From NCBI RefSeq assembly GCF_000715205.1, contig NZ_JOTP01000002.1, positions 124,001 through 188,000 on the forward strand: a DNA stretch of 64,000 nt, given 5' to 3'. Shown one piece after another: positions 1 through 8,822 of this stretch. Every line of letters starts with the position of its first letter. Position 1 is the first letter of the stretch. The notes beneath the pieces are model-generated. The model searched no databases. It was not told where the DNA came from and was given only the letters and a program-made list of their open reading frames with translations. A program made the position numbers and the translations under genes. Origin of the DNA: Bacillus zhangzhouensis. Its GTDB lineage: Bacteria; Bacillota; Bacilli; Bacillales; Bacillaceae.

Positions 1-787
1 CTTTTTCATCAGCTGTCCCTTTACCACCAGAAATAATTGCACCAGCATGTCCCATGCGTTTTCCTGGAGGCGCCGTTTTACCGCCAATAAAGCCTACAAC
101 TGGTTTGGTCATATTTGCTTTTACCCACTCAGCTGCTTCTTCTTCAGCCGTACCGCCGATTTCTCCGATCATAATGACAGCATGCGTATCAGGGTCTTCA
201 TTGAAGGCTTTTAATACATCAATAAAGTTTGTCCCATTTACAGGGTCTCCACCGATTCCTACAGCTGTCGATTGACCAACACCAGCCTCTGAAAGCTGAT
301 GTACCGCTTCATATGTAAGCGTTCCAGAACGAGAAACAACTCCAACATGACCTTTTTTATGAATGTATCCAGGCATGATGCCAATCTTACATTCTTCAGG
401 TGTAATCACACCAGGGCAGTTTGGCCCAACAAGTCTTGTCTTTTTCCCTTCCATATACCGTTTCACTTTGACCATATCAAGTACTGGAATATGTTCAGTA
501 ATACAAATGACTAGATCCACCTCTGCATCAACTGCCTCTAAAATAGCATCTGCTGCAAATGGTGCTGGTACATAGATAACAGAAGCATTTGCTCCAGTTG
601 TTTGCACGGCTTCAGATACTGTATTAAATACAGGAACTCCTTCTACTTCAGTTCCACCTTTTCCAGGTGTGACACCGCCAACAATATTTGTTCCGTACTC
701 AATCATTTGTTTAGTATGGAACAATGCGGTTGAACCGGTAATCCCCTGAACAATTACTCTCGTATTTTTATTAATAAATACACTCAT
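1..787 (-). CDS. sucD: Succinyl-CoA synthetase alpha subunit, C-terminus cut by window edge
   Basis: Alpha subunit of the ADP- or GDP-forming succinate-CoA ligase of the citric acid cycle; it binds CoA and carries the phosphohistidine. The 262 residues present start [11 protein letters not shown], run through the CoA-binding Rossmann domain ([11 protein letters not shown] near residue 15) and reach the active-site motif [10 protein letters not shown] close to the window edge. The B. subtilis protein is about 300 residues, so roughly 38 C-terminal residues lie outside. It follows sucC by 22 nt, as expected for a sucCD operon that makes an alpha/beta heteromer. Identification is secure; the truncation is only a window effect. 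Confidence 0.97.
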   Translation of the reverse strand, partial: MSVFINKNTRVIVQGITGSTALFHTKQMIEYGTNIVGGVTPGKGGTEVEGVPVFNTVSEAVQTTGANASVIYVPAPFAADAILEAVDAEVDLVICITEHIPVLDMVKVKRYMEGKKTRLVGPNCPGVITPEECKIGIMPGYIHKKGHVGVVSRSGTLTYEAVHQLSEAGVGQSTAVGIGGDPVNGTNFIDVLKAFNEDPDTHAVIMIGEIGGTAEEEAAEWVKANMTKPVVGFIGGKTAPPGKRMGHAGAIISGGKGTADEK

Positions 788-809
788 TTAGGTTCCCTGC
801 CTTTCTGCT

Positions 810-1970
810 CTACTTGACTAAAGATACAATCTTTTCTGCCCCGTCAGCCATAGACTCAGCAGAAGTGATATTTAAGCCTGAATCACTCAGGATTTTCTTC
901 CCTAATTCAACGTTTGTTCCTTCAAGTCGTACAACGAGCGGTAATGTCAAGCCAACTTGTTTCGTTGCTTCAACTACACCTTCTGCGATCACATCACATT
1001 TCATGATGCCGCCAAAAATGTTAACGAAAATCCCTTTGACATTTTGATCAGATAAAATGATTTTAAATGCTTCCGTTACTTTTTCAGCTGTTGCACCGCC
1101 GCCAACATCCAGGAAGTTTGCAGGGTCCCCCCCGTAATGCTTGATGATATCCATTGTAGACATCGCAAGACCTGCTCCATTGACCATACAGCCAATATTT
1201 CCGTCTAGTGAAATGTAGCTTAGATCATATTTAGATGCTTCAATTTCCTTCGGATCCTCTTCATCAAGGTCACGGTATTCTAATATATCTTTTTGTCTAT
1301 ATAAGGCATTGCTATCAAAGTTTAATTTTGCATCAAGTGCCATGACTTTTCCATCGCCTGTTACGACAAGTGGATTAATCTCAGCAATTGAACAATCTTT
1401 TTCGATAAACGCGTTGTAAAGGCTAGTCATAAACTTAACAGCTTGGCCAACTAATTTTGTTGGAATATTAATCTTAAACGCTACTTCTCTCGCCTGGTAG
1501 GCTTGAAGACCAATCGCTGGGTCGATGACCACTTTGACGATTTTTTCTGGCGTTTTTTCTGCTACTTCTTCAATTTCAGTACCGCCTTCTTCAGAAGCCA
1601 TCAATACAATTCTTGATGTCGCTCTGTCCAAAACAAGTCCAACATAGTACTCCTTTTGAATATCGCAGCCTTCTTCAATAAGTAAGCGTTTTATTTCGCG
1701 CCCTTCAGGCCCTGTTTGATGTGTGACAAGTGTTTTGCCGAGCAATTCCTCTGCAAACCCTTTCACTTCATCTTTTGTTTTTGCAATTTTTACCCCACCT
1801 GCTTTACCACGGCCGCCTGCATGAATCTGTGCTTTTACGACATATACAGAGCTACTTAGCTCTTCTGATGCTTTCACTGCTTCATCAGGTGTAAATGCTA
1901 CTTTACCATTTGGAACTGAAACCCCATATTTTCTTAGGATTTCTTTTCCTTGGTACTCATGGATATTCAT
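810..1970 (-). CDS. sucC: Succinyl-CoA synthetase beta subunit
   Basis: Nucleotide-binding beta subunit of succinyl-CoA synthetase. The N-terminal ATP-grasp domain opens with [17 protein letters not shown] and includes [16 protein letters not shown]; the C-terminal ligase-CoA domain contains [15 protein letters not shown] and DVGGGA. The length of 386 residues matches the family. The ATG at 1970 is preferred to the upstream in-frame start at 2000 because a GGGAGGA ribosome binding site lies 6 nt in front of it and the homologous N-terminus begins MNIHEYQ. A sigma-A-like promoter lies about 55 nt upstream, so sucCD is probably its own transcription unit rather than an extension of ylqGH. Confidence 0.97.
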   Translation of the reverse strand: MNIHEYQGKEILRKYGVSVPNGKVAFTPDEAVKASEELSSSVYVVKAQIHAGGRGKAGGVKIAKTKDEVKGFAEELLGKTLVTHQTGPEGREIKRLLIEEGCDIQKEYYVGLVLDRATSRIVLMASEEGGTEIEEVAEKTPEKIVKVVIDPAIGLQAYQAREVAFKINIPTKLVGQAVKFMTSLYNAFIEKDCSIAEINPLVVTGDGKVMALDAKLNFDSNALYRQKDILEYRDLDEEDPKEIEASKYDLSYISLDGNIGCMVNGAGLAMSTMDIIKHYGGDPANFLDVGGGATAEKVTEAFKIILSDQNVKGIFVNIFGGIMKCDVIAEGVVEATKQVGLTLPLVVRLEGTNVELGKKILSDSGLNITSAESMADGAEKIVSLVK

Positions 1971-2012
1971 TTCCCATCCTCCCAACATATGTAGAAACAA
2001 AAATTATAAAAT

Positions 2013-2026
2013 AGACTGCGCTTTCA
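2013..2026 (-). promoter_or_regulatory. Candidate CcpA cre-like site at the sucC promoter
   Basis: Reading on the minus strand, TGAAAGCGCAGTCT begins at the last base of the -10 box and covers the expected start site. The left half fits the cre consensus TGWAANCG fully; the right half deviates at two positions. Succinyl-CoA synthetase is a TCA enzyme and glucose repression would make sense, but the imperfect right half makes this only a candidate. Confidence 0.35.
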
Positions 2027-2054
2027 TTTTAAAGAATAAAAAAGAGAATGTCTA
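2026..2054 (-). promoter_or_regulatory. Sigma-A-type promoter of sucCD
   Basis: On the minus strand a -35 box TAGACA (2049-2054) and a -10 box TAAAAT (2026-2031), each 5 of 6 to consensus, are separated by exactly 17 nt. They sit in an AT-rich gap of about 175 nt between the ylqH stop and the sucC start. Start of transcription is expected near 2018-2020. Confidence 0.7.
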
Positions 2055-2146
2055 GGGTTCTATGTAAAATCGTAAAATCCTTCTAAACATTCAAACTTTT
2101 ATTTTATTAAAAATATAAATTTTTCAGCCAAATCACTTTTTTTACC

Positions 2147-2422
2147 TTATTTTTTCATTTTTTGATCTAACTTATAGATAAAGGAAAATATTTCTGCTAC
2201 AGTATCGTATAACGCTTCAGGTATTTCCTCATCAAGCGTTAAGTGGCGCATAAGTTCTACTAAATTAGGGTCTTCTTGAATAGGAACTCCTGATTTCTTT
2301 GCTTCTTCAATAATATGATCTGCCACATAGCCGCTTCCTGTTGCGATGACTTTTGGCGCCTTTTGTTTTTCTTCATCATAATGTAGAGCGACCGCTCTTC
2401 TAAGCGGTTTTGAATCCTTCAT
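2147..2422 (-). CDS. ylqH: Orphan FlhB cytoplasmic-domain-like protein (YlqH family)
   Basis: A 91-residue protein that resembles only the C-terminal cytoplasmic domain of the flagellar export switch protein FlhB: RRAVALHYD, KVIATGSGYVADHIIEEAKKSGVP, and EIPEALYDTVAEIFSFIY follow the FlhB_C pattern. The residues aligned with the NPTH autocleavage motif of FlhB read KPLRR, so the self-cleavage seen in FlhB is not expected. It has no membrane segment. Its ATG overlaps the last codons of ylqG by 4 nt, implying translational coupling. Homologues of this type are sometimes called FhlB. The function is unknown, and this copy is far from a flagellar operon. Confidence 0.85.
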   Translation of the reverse strand: MKDSKPLRRAVALHYDEEKQKAPKVIATGSGYVADHIIEEAKKSGVPIQEDPNLVELMRHLTLDEEIPEALYDTVAEIFSFIYKLDQKMKK

Positions 2423-4155
2423 ACTCGTAAGTCCAGCCCTTTCTCGCTGATTTTATGAAAGTGTTCATCTAGAAAATGAGATGGATCGATTTGCTCTTGC
2501 CTCTTCTTTGCTGTAATACCCGTTAAACTGTAGCCTAAGGCATTTAAATTCTCTCGAACAGCTGGAATCATCGGATTAATTATTCCTTGCAGTTCATGGG
2601 CTGTCTCAACTGTAATCGCCATGACCTTTTGCTGAATTGTACAGTCTATTAATGTTTCTTCAAGGTTTTCCATGTTTAAGTAAAACATGAGGCGGCACTG
2701 AGAAATATCAATAGAGCCATCTTTTTTCTTATGGCCTTTTAAAATAAACGTTAAATCTTGAACACTATGCTTTGAGAAAAGAGGATAGGAGACCATCATT
2801 TGACTGACGGTTTGGTTTTCCTGCTGAACAAATAACTGTCCATTCAATCTATGAAACAATTGATCCACTTCTTTTTTAACGTGATCCGGTAAATCCGCCT
2901 GCTTCACATCATTTAAGACGAGCTTTAATTGATGAAGCTCCTGACTTTTTACATCCTGGCTGCCTTTTTCCAGTAGTTTTAGCATACCGATTTCATCACG
3001 TACACCTATCGCCTTTTTCATCGTCATGAGTAAATCGAGCACATCGGTTTTATTGCTTAATGTTGGTTCAGTCTGCTGAATGACCTGAGCCAATGCTTTC
3101 GCCTCTATTTTTGAAAGGAACGGAAATTCTTTTTGAAGCACGGATGCCTTTGCGTCAGGCTGAGATCCTGCCTGCTGGAGCCCTTGAAGCAGTGAAGTGA
3201 GTAGTTTTAAGTCGGGCTGCTGCCGTCCGTCTGCACCTTGCTTTGTCATGCTTGTCAGTATGCGCTCTATTTGCTGAAGTGGGATCGGTAGTTGCTTTGG
3301 ACTGATCAACTGCTGCGTGTTAGGCTGATTGATTGAAATTGTCTGACGCCCTTGGGCGTTTGAGACTTGGCTATTTTCTGTTTGCTGAGACGGATTGAGG
3401 TTATATGGCACTGACATACTGCCCCCTTGCTTCGCTTGGCCTTCTTTCGCTGCTAGAAGCACCGATAAGAGCTTCTCTGCATGAACAGTAGTCTCAGTAT
3501 CTATGACAGACCGAACGGCTTGTGTAAGGGCCTGTGTGGCATCTGATTGCTTCGGCAGCTGTGTTAATCGATCTAGTAGCGCTGTTATATCCTGATGAAG
3601 AGCAGAGGATGATTTCACTGCTAATATCGATTGGAGAACCCCTTGCTGGATCGGTAAATCTTTCTTCAAAGCAAACAGAAGCGCCTGCAGCCCTTTTTTG
3701 ACATCAGCTCCTTGAAACTGTTCGATCCATTTCACTGCAGTTTTTAACTCTGCTTCATTGATGACCGATTTTTCTTTTAAAAAGGCTGTAGCCGTTAATA
3801 TGTTTTCAATCCCATTTTTAAGTGACAGGCCTTCTAATAGTTTGGCTGCTGCATCCTTTAACGTTTTGGGATCTTGATCAAATTGTTGAACGGGTCTTAA
3901 TTTATTGAGGCTGCCTCCACCCTCTTGTTCAAATTGGAACCAATAGAATGCATCCGCTTTTAATTGAGCCGCTAACTGCGCTTTTATTTTGGTCGTGCCT
4001 ATTTGAACAAGCGCTGTATCATCTCCAAGCATTTTAAGTACTTTTCCGAGAATCAGTCGGTGCATATTTTCCTTTCCTTCGGTGTTTAATGGAACAGATT
4101 CTACCGTATTTAACCGGCTATTCAGTGCTGTATGTATGTCTTCAACTCTTGTCAT
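2419..4155 (-). CDS. ylqG: FliK-like protein of unknown function (YlqG family)
   Basis: A 578-residue soluble protein rich in Gln, Leu and Lys. The middle (about residues 250-330) is Gln/Ser/Pro-rich and looks disordered, as in the molecular-ruler part of FliK. The C-terminal region (about 440-560: DISQCRLMFYLNMENL, KVMAITVETAHELQGIINP, LNALGYSLTGI) has the alternating pattern of the Flg_hook domain that contacts FlhB. Together with ylqH, the FlhB-like partner that overlaps its 3' end, this suggests a pair derived from the flagellar substrate switch. The FliK similarity is inferred by eye. A GTG at 4158 directly precedes the ATG at 4155; the latter is 9 nt from AAGGAGG and is preferred. Confidence 0.75.
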   Translation of the reverse strand: MTRVEDIHTALNSRLNTVESVPLNTEGKENMHRLILGKVLKMLGDDTALVQIGTTKIKAQLAAQLKADAFYWFQFEQEGGGSLNKLRPVQQFDQDPKTLKDAAAKLLEGLSLKNGIENILTATAFLKEKSVINEAELKTAVKWIEQFQGADVKKGLQALLFALKKDLPIQQGVLQSILAVKSSSALHQDITALLDRLTQLPKQSDATQALTQAVRSVIDTETTVHAEKLLSVLLAAKEGQAKQGGSMSVPYNLNPSQQTENSQVSNAQGRQTISINQPNTQQLISPKQLPIPLQQIERILTSMTKQGADGRQQPDLKLLTSLLQGLQQAGSQPDAKASVLQKEFPFLSKIEAKALAQVIQQTEPTLSNKTDVLDLLMTMKKAIGVRDEIGMLKLLEKGSQDVKSQELHQLKLVLNDVKQADLPDHVKKEVDQLFHRLNGQLFVQQENQTVSQMMVSYPLFSKHSVQDLTFILKGHKKKDGSIDISQCRLMFYLNMENLEETLIDCTIQQKVMAITVETAHELQGIINPMIPAVRENLNALGYSLTGITAKKRQEQIDPSHFLDEHFHKISEKGLDLRV

Positions 4156-4182
4156 CACAGGCAGCCTCCTTGTGTCAAAAAT

Positions 4183-4947
4183 TTATGAAATAACGGATTT
4201 CACTGGTGCAAACGATAATCGATGGATTGGGGTAGCACCATGCTTTTGAATGGCAGCCAGATGCTCTTTCGTTCCGTACCCTTTATGTTTTTCAAACTGG
4301 TACTCAGGGTATTGGCGCCCATACTCCTCCATCATCTGATCCCTTGTCACTTTCGCAATACATGCACCAGCTGCGATGGATGCACTTTTTGCATCTCCTT
4401 TGATGATATTCTCCTGGTGAGTAGGAAGCGGAAGTGTCATTGCATCTATGAGTAGATAATCCGGTGTATGAGTTAACTGCTCCACAGCTCTCACCATCGC
4501 CAGTCTTGATGCTTCGTAAATATTGATTTCATCAATCGTCGCCGCATCAACAATGCCGATTCCGATATCAAGTGCTTTTTCTTGAATCAAATCATAATAA
4601 GCCAATCTTTTTTTCTCAGATAGTTGCTTTGAGTCGTTTAAACCAAGCAGGACTGTTTCTTCTTTTAATATAACAGCTGCTGCGACAACCGGGCCTGCCA
4701 GCGGACCTCTTCCAGCTTCATCTATACCTGCAATACACGTGTATCCTTGCGCCTTTGCTTGGTTTTCAAATTGCAGCATTTGATTCCATGCTGCACGAAG
4801 TTCTTGCTGTTTTTCTCTCTCTTTGTGCCACTTTTCTATAAGCTTTTGGACACTTTTTCTTGTGTCATCTTTTACAAGCTCACGGATGTATGACTCGTCG
4901 TGCGAATGCTTTTCTATCAATTCTTTTATTTGTTTCACGGTGTACAT
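4183..4947 (-). CDS. rnhB: Ribonuclease HII
   Basis: Cleaves the RNA strand of RNA-DNA hybrids, including single ribonucleotides in DNA. The catalytic signature IAGIDEAGRGPLAGPVVAAAV supplies the first acidic residues; LLIDAMTLPLP and GDAKSASIAAGACIAKVTRD follow, and KGYGTKEH lies near the C-terminus. The N-terminal 60 residues form the extra helical domain of Bacillus RNase HII. The ATG at 4947 gives 254 residues, the family length; an in-frame extension to 4989 lacks support. A ribosome binding site AAGGAGG is present but lies 13 nt from this ATG, slightly far. The gene sits between the rbgA terminator and ylqG. Confidence 0.95.
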   Translation of the reverse strand: MYTVKQIKELIEKHSHDESYIRELVKDDTRKSVQKLIEKWHKEREKQQELRAAWNQMLQFENQAKAQGYTCIAGIDEAGRGPLAGPVVAAAVILKEETVLLGLNDSKQLSEKKRLAYYDLIQEKALDIGIGIVDAATIDEINIYEASRLAMVRAVEQLTHTPDYLLIDAMTLPLPTHQENIIKGDAKSASIAAGACIAKVTRDQMMEEYGRQYPEYQFEKHKGYGTKEHLAAIQKHGATPIHRLSFAPVKSVIS

Positions 4948-4989
4948 AGGCTTTTCGCAGCCTCCTTCTTTATATCGGCAGTTTTTCAC

Positions 4990-5023
4990 AAAAAATAAAG
5001 ACCCGCATGAGCTGCGTGTCTTT
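4990..5023 (-). terminator. Intrinsic terminator after rbgA
   Basis: On the minus strand AAAGACACGCA and TGCGGGTCTTT pair around a 5-nt loop with one internal mismatch, followed by ATTTTTTG. The hairpin begins within the rbgA stop codon and separates rbgA from rnhB. Confidence 0.7.
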
Positions 5024-5871
5024 TAGCTTTCAGGCTTCTCAAAAGTGAGGGGACCAAATTTTTCAGTTCGAATATCCCGAATAATGATTTCGGTGGTTTT
5101 GTCGTAATTAATGAATCCTCCGCTCATCAGACAGCCGCGCTTTGTGCCAATTGCATCAAACAGCTCAACCGTATCTTCAGGTATATCTGCCAGGTCATAG
5201 CGTTTTTTTAATCGCTCTGGATAGTTCTCTTCTAGAAAACGCAGTGCATACACGGCGACATCCTGTAAGTTGATGATTGAATCTTTGATCGCTCCAGTAA
5301 CCGCTAGCCTGAGTCCTACTTGCTCATCTTCAAATTTTGGCCAGAGGATTCCAGGGGTATCGAGCAGTTCTAGTTCTTTCCCTACCTTCACCCATTGCTG
5401 TGATGTGGTAATACCAGGTCGATCTCCTGTTTTGGCGATGTTCTTTTTTGCTAAACGATTGATCAAGGTCGATTTCCCAACATTGGGAATCCCGATAATC
5501 AGCGCTCGAATCGCACGCGGCTTGACACCTTTTGCTTTCATGCGGTCGAATTTTTCTTTTAAGATTTCTTTTGAAGTCGTGATGATCTGATTTAACCCTT
5601 GTCCATCAACAGAGTTAATGGCAAGTGACCGAACGCCTTGCTGCTCAAAATGCGCCTGCCACTCCTTTGTCATACGAGGATCTGCTTTATCTGCTTTGTT
5701 TAAGAGCATGATTTTAGGTTTGTTTTGAAGGATTTCTTCAATCATTGGGTTTCTAGAGGACATCGGAATTCTTGCATCTGTTAATTCAAATACAATGTCG
5801 ATGAGCTTTAATTTTTCTGTGACTTGACGTCTAGCTTTTGCCATATGGCCCGGAAACCATTGAATCGTCAT
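5023..5871 (-). CDS. rbgA: Ribosome biogenesis GTPase A, late 50S assembly
   Basis: Circularly permuted GTPase needed for late maturation of the 50S subunit (formerly YlqF). The motif order is the permuted one: G4 LLNKADKAD near residue 55 and G5 before G1 [14 protein letters not shown] (about 126-139), then G2/G3 with [12 protein letters not shown] and [12 protein letters not shown]-terminal ANTAR-like helical domain follows. The length of 282 residues matches B. subtilis. It lies directly downstream of rplS but behind a terminator, fitting separate control. Confidence 0.97.
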   Translation of the reverse strand: MTIQWFPGHMAKARRQVTEKLKLIDIVFELTDARIPMSSRNPMIEEILQNKPKIMLLNKADKADPRMTKEWQAHFEQQGVRSLAINSVDGQGLNQIITTSKEILKEKFDRMKAKGVKPRAIRALIIGIPNVGKSTLINRLAKKNIAKTGDRPGITTSQQWVKVGKELELLDTPGILWPKFEDEQVGLRLAVTGAIKDSIINLQDVAVYALRFLEENYPERLKKRYDLADIPEDTVELFDAIGTKRGCLMSGGFINYDKTTEIIIRDIRTEKFGPLTFEKPES

Positions 5872-5914
5872 AGGTGCACCTTCTCTCTTCTATCAGTTAT
5901 CTATATACATTGTA

Positions 5915-5949
5915 CAAAAAAAGAGCCTGTTACAGGTAACAAGCTCTTT
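5915..5949 (-). terminator. Intrinsic terminator after rplS
   Basis: On the minus strand AAAGAGCTTGTTAC and GTAACAGGCTCTTT form a 14-bp stem with a single T-G wobble and a 2-nt centre, followed by a run of seven T. It ends the rplS transcript about 13 nt after the stop codon. Confidence 0.9.
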
Positions 5950-5961
5950 CCTTTGATATCA

Positions 5962-6372
<411 letters not shown>

Positions 6373-6376
6373 TCAA

Positions 6377-6401
6377 ACTTGAATCGGCAAGCCGTCCAAG
6401 T
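6377..6401 (-). promoter_or_regulatory. Candidate L19 leader hairpin in the rplS 5' UTR
   Basis: The minus-strand leader contains ACTTG-GA-CGGC-TT-GCCG-ATT-CAAGT: two perfect helices separated by a small internal loop, starting about 10 nt after the -10 box. Structured L19 leaders are known upstream of rplS in Bacillales and are thought to mediate autoregulation. The assignment rests on position and shape, not on a covariance search. Confidence 0.6.
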
Positions 6402-6411
6402 CACAAGTAGT

Positions 6412-6440
6412 ATCATACCATACCTCTATACCGTGTGCAA
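6412..6440 (-). promoter_or_regulatory. Sigma-A-type promoter of rplS
   Basis: Minus-strand -35 TTGCAC (6435-6440) and -10 TATGAT (6412-6417) are 17 nt apart. The -35 lies only a few nt past the trmD stop codon, so rplS has a dedicated promoter in the trmD-rplS gap. Confidence 0.75.
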
Positions 6441-6446
6441 TACAAT

Positions 6447-7181
6447 CTAGTCATTATGAAGCTGCCAAAGCCATCTTTTTTCTTCATTCGTTAAAGTTTT
6501 GCATGAATCGATCAAGTCTGGCCGTCTTGTATAGGTTCGCTTCAAGGATTCTTTACGCCGCCACTCCTCAATTTTCGCATGATTTCCAGAGAGGAGCACA
6601 TCCGGCACTTTTAGCCCTTTATAATCAGCTGGTCTTGTATAGTGCGGGTGTTCAAGCAGACCTGTACTAAATGAATCTTCGATGTGAGACGCTTCTTTTC
6701 CAAGCACATGAGGCAAAAGCCTGACCACACTGTCTGCAATCATCATCGCCGGCAGCTCTCCGCCTGTGAGAACGAAATCTCCAATTGAAATTTCATCTGT
6801 GACAAGATGCTCCCTGATGCGCTCATCGTAGCCTTCATAGTGGCCGCAAATGAACATAAGGTGCTCTTCTTTTGCAAGCTCTTCTGCCTTCTTTTGTGTA
6901 TATCTTTCCCCTTGAGGACAGACAAGAATGATCCGGGGCTTTTTGCTTGCTTTATTCGTCAAATCTTCTACCGCATCAAATACAGGCTGTGCTTTCAGTA
7001 CCATGCCAGCACCGCCGCCATACGGATAGTCATCCACTGTTTTATGCTTATGATCCGAATACTCTCTAAAATTGACAACATGAAATGAGACAGCTTCTTT
7101 CTCCTGTGCTTTTTTTAAAATCGATGAGTGTAGCACTCCCTCGAACATTTCAGGAAAAAGCGTTAAAAAGTCAATTTTCAT
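6447..7181 (-). CDS. trmD: tRNA (guanine-37-N1)-methyltransferase
   Basis: Methylates G37 of tRNAs reading codons that start with C, which prevents +1 frameshifting. The SPOUT fold with its knotted SAM site is visible in [12 protein letters not shown] at the N-terminus, [26 protein letters not shown], and [15 protein letters not shown]. The length of 244 residues is typical. Its start overlaps the rimM stop by 4 nt (ATGA-type), the usual rimM-trmD coupling. Confidence 0.98.
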   Translation of the reverse strand: MKIDFLTLFPEMFEGVLHSSILKKAQEKEAVSFHVVNFREYSDHKHKTVDDYPYGGGAGMVLKAQPVFDAVEDLTNKASKKPRIILVCPQGERYTQKKAEELAKEEHLMFICGHYEGYDERIREHLVTDEISIGDFVLTGGELPAMMIADSVVRLLPHVLGKEASHIEDSFSTGLLEHPHYTRPADYKGLKVPDVLLSGNHAKIEEWRRKESLKRTYTRRPDLIDSCKTLTNEEKRWLWQLHND

Positions 7182-7702
7182 TCGTCAATGAGTCCTTCCA
7201 TCACTTCAATGTGTATTGTTTTGGATGAGATATCGATTTTTTTGACGACAGATGGAATATAAGGAATGAGAGCATCCTTTTTTCCTTTTCTTTCAACGAC
7301 CCAAACATCGTTTGCCCCTGGCGTTAAAATCTCTTTGATTTGACCGATGAGTTTGTCCTGCTCATCGTATACTTCGCAGCCAATGATTTGATGGAAATAA
7401 AACTCTCCTTCATCTAATGAACCGAGATGTTCTTTTTCTACTTTTAAGATCGATTCTTTCAGTTGCTCTGCTTCATTTAATGAACCTATTTCTTCAAATG
7501 TGAGCAAATCAAACTGCTTATGCTGTCTATGTGATGCTACAGTAACTTTCAGCGAATCCTTTTGACCTTGTTTAAAAATATAGAGGACGCTTCCTTTTTT
7601 GTAGCGCTCTTCCGGGAAATCGGTCTTTGACACAACGCGCACTTCACCGCGCACTCCGTGTGTATTGACGATCTTTCCGACATTCAACCAATCTAGCTCC
7701 AT
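7178..7702 (-). CDS. rimM: 16S rRNA processing factor RimM
   Basis: Binds ribosomal protein S19 and helps mature the 30S head. The 174 residues show the N-terminal RimM domain ([16 protein letters not shown]) and the C-terminal PRC-barrel ([26 protein letters not shown]). It lies between ylqD and trmD in the conserved rpsP-khpA-ylqD-rimM-trmD order. Confidence 0.97.
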   Translation of the reverse strand: MELDWLNVGKIVNTHGVRGEVRVVSKTDFPEERYKKGSVLYIFKQGQKDSLKVTVASHRQHKQFDLLTFEEIGSLNEAEQLKESILKVEKEHLGSLDEGEFYFHQIIGCEVYDEQDKLIGQIKEILTPGANDVWVVERKGKKDALIPYIPSVVKKIDISSKTIHIEVMEGLIDE

Positions 7703-7709
7703 GTTCTAA

Positions 7710-8096
7710 TCACCCCTGACGTATTTCAACAATGGTGCCGTCTTTCACGACGATGACATTATCTTGCATTTTGTCATCCCATTTATCACCTATTTTCACT
7801 TCAACCAGCGCATCCACTTCTGTTTCTTTCATTTCACTTCCAAGCGGCAAGATATGTAGCTGCTCCACTTGAAAATCAATTTGTCTCATTTTCTCTTGCC
7901 TTTTATCAATGGCTTTTTGAAATTGAGGGATGGCGTCTTGCTGATGTGGTTCTTTTTCATGTTTTTTTAGTTGGAAATATAGCTGATTGCACTCACGTTC
8001 TAGTCTTTCTTTTTTCTCCAAAAAAGTCGTTAACAGTTTGTCCTTACTGCTTTCAGTTAATACTTGCATCACGGTGACATGTTGAATGATCTGCAT
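7710..8096 (-). CDS. ylqD: YlqD family protein, function unknown
   Basis: A 128-residue protein conserved in Bacilli at this place between khpA and rimM. A short N-terminal strand (MQIIQHVTVMQVL) is followed by a long charged helix (about residues 20-80, KERLERECNQLYFQLKKHEKE) likely to form a coiled coil, and a small C-terminal beta part (VEVKIGDKWDD, VIVVKDGTIVEIRQG). No catalytic motif is seen. The ATG at 8096 is chosen by similarity to the family N-terminus; its ribosome binding site is poor (AGGGGG 12 nt away, GGAAG adjacent). Context suggests a link to RNA or ribosome metabolism, but this is inference. Confidence 0.75.
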   Translation of the reverse strand: MQIIQHVTVMQVLTESSKDKLLTTFLEKKERLERECNQLYFQLKKHEKEPHQQDAIPQFQKAIDKRQEKMRQIDFQVEQLHILPLGSEMKETEVDALVEVKIGDKWDDKMQDNVIVVKDGTIVEIRQG

Positions 8097-8166
8097 CTTC
8101 CTTTTTGTCCCCCTATCCGAAGGCATTTGTCCTCTACAGTATAACGAAAAATAGATTTAAACGTGT

Positions 8167-8200
8167 AAAAAAAGGGGAGGTCCTAAGCCCTCTCCCTTTT
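8167..8200 (-). terminator. Hairpin with T run after khpA
   Basis: On the minus strand AAAAGGGAGAGG pairs with CCTCCCCTTTT (one bulged A) around an 8-nt loop, followed by a T run. It starts at the khpA stop codon. It can end rpsP-khpA transcripts and reduce flow into ylqD-rimM-trmD, so expression of the two halves may differ. Confidence 0.75.
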
Positions 8201-8445
8201 TAGTCAGCAATCTCAAGTTGAACTTTCTTAGAAGACTCTGCACTTGCTGCAAATATGACTGTTCGTATCGCTTTTGCTGTACGCCCCTGCTTTCCGATCA
8301 CTTTTCCGGTATCTTCGGCATTGACAGACAGTGTGTAAATCACCTGCTCATCTTTCTTTAATGAAGATACGTGAATATCTTCAGGGAAATCAACAAGTGG
8401 CTCGACGATGGACACAATCAATTCTTCCAAGGACAGCTCATTCAT
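8200..8445 (-). CDS. khpA: KH-domain RNA-binding protein KhpA
   Basis: A single-domain KH protein of 81 residues (YlqC). The RNA-binding motif VIGKQGRTAKAIRTV (about residues 48-62) carries the GxxG loop as GKQG. KhpA proteins pair with KhpB/Jag in other Firmicutes to bind many RNAs and influence cell elongation. The start codon overlaps the rpsP stop by one nucleotide, so the two are translationally coupled. Confidence 0.93.
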   Translation of the reverse strand: MNELSLEELIVSIVEPLVDFPEDIHVSSLKKDEQVIYTLSVNAEDTGKVIGKQGRTAKAIRTVIFAASAESSKKVQLEIAD

Positions 8446-8717
8446 TATTTGCTGTTTTTCGCATTATGAAATTTTTCAAGAATTCCTTGGTTTGAGAAAA
8501 GGTTGCGAACTGTATCAGATGGTTTCGCACCATTTTGAAGCCATTTAAGCGCTAATTCTTCGTTGATTTTCACCTCAGCTGGTGATACCACTGGGTTGTA
8601 AGTTCCAACTGTTTCGATGAAACGACCGTCACGTGGTGAACGAGAATCTGCTACAACAATACGATAGAAAGGAGATCTTTTTGATCCCATACGTTTTAAA
8701 CGAATTTTTACTGCCAT
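8445..8717 (-). CDS. rpsP: 30S ribosomal protein S16
   Basis: Primary 30S assembly protein. The 90 residues begin [26 protein letters not shown], the diagnostic bS16 N-terminus, and include [11 protein letters not shown] and [18 protein letters not shown] ribosome binding site CGGAGGTG lies 8-9 nt before the ATG, and a promoter is placed about 40 nt upstream. Confidence 0.98.
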   Translation of the reverse strand: MAVKIRLKRMGSKRSPFYRIVVADSRSPRDGRFIETVGTYNPVVSPAEVKINEELALKWLQNGAKPSDTVRNLFSNQGILEKFHNAKNSK

Positions 8718-8754
8718 TTTACTAGCACCTCCGAAAATATTTCAACAAGATAGT

Positions 8755-8783
8755 ATATTAACAATGATAAAAGGGTTTGTAAA
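8755..8783 (-). promoter_or_regulatory. Sigma-A-type promoter of rpsP
   Basis: Minus-strand -35 TTTACA (8778-8783) and -10 TAATAT (8755-8760) with a 17-nt spacer in the 105-nt ffh-rpsP gap. TATACT two nt further downstream could serve as an alternative -10. Confidence 0.6.
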
Positions 8784-8822
8784 GTGTTTTTTCTTAACAA
8801 CGGTTTTATCATGTGTAACCAA

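Noticed and set aside
54-575. Three plus-strand reading frames of 70-73 codons at the left edge
   Set aside because: They lie opposite sucD, whose protein is fully conserved; no ribosome binding site or family features.
1971-2000. Ten-codon N-terminal extension of sucC
   Set aside because: Crosses the ribosome binding site GGGAGGA of the ATG at 1970, and the family starts at MNIHEYQ.
2147-2422. ylqH as a broken remnant of a full-length flhB
   Set aside because: It is a complete frame with its own start and stop, coupled to ylqG, and short FlhB_C-only proteins are a known separate family; no membrane-domain remnant lies upstream.
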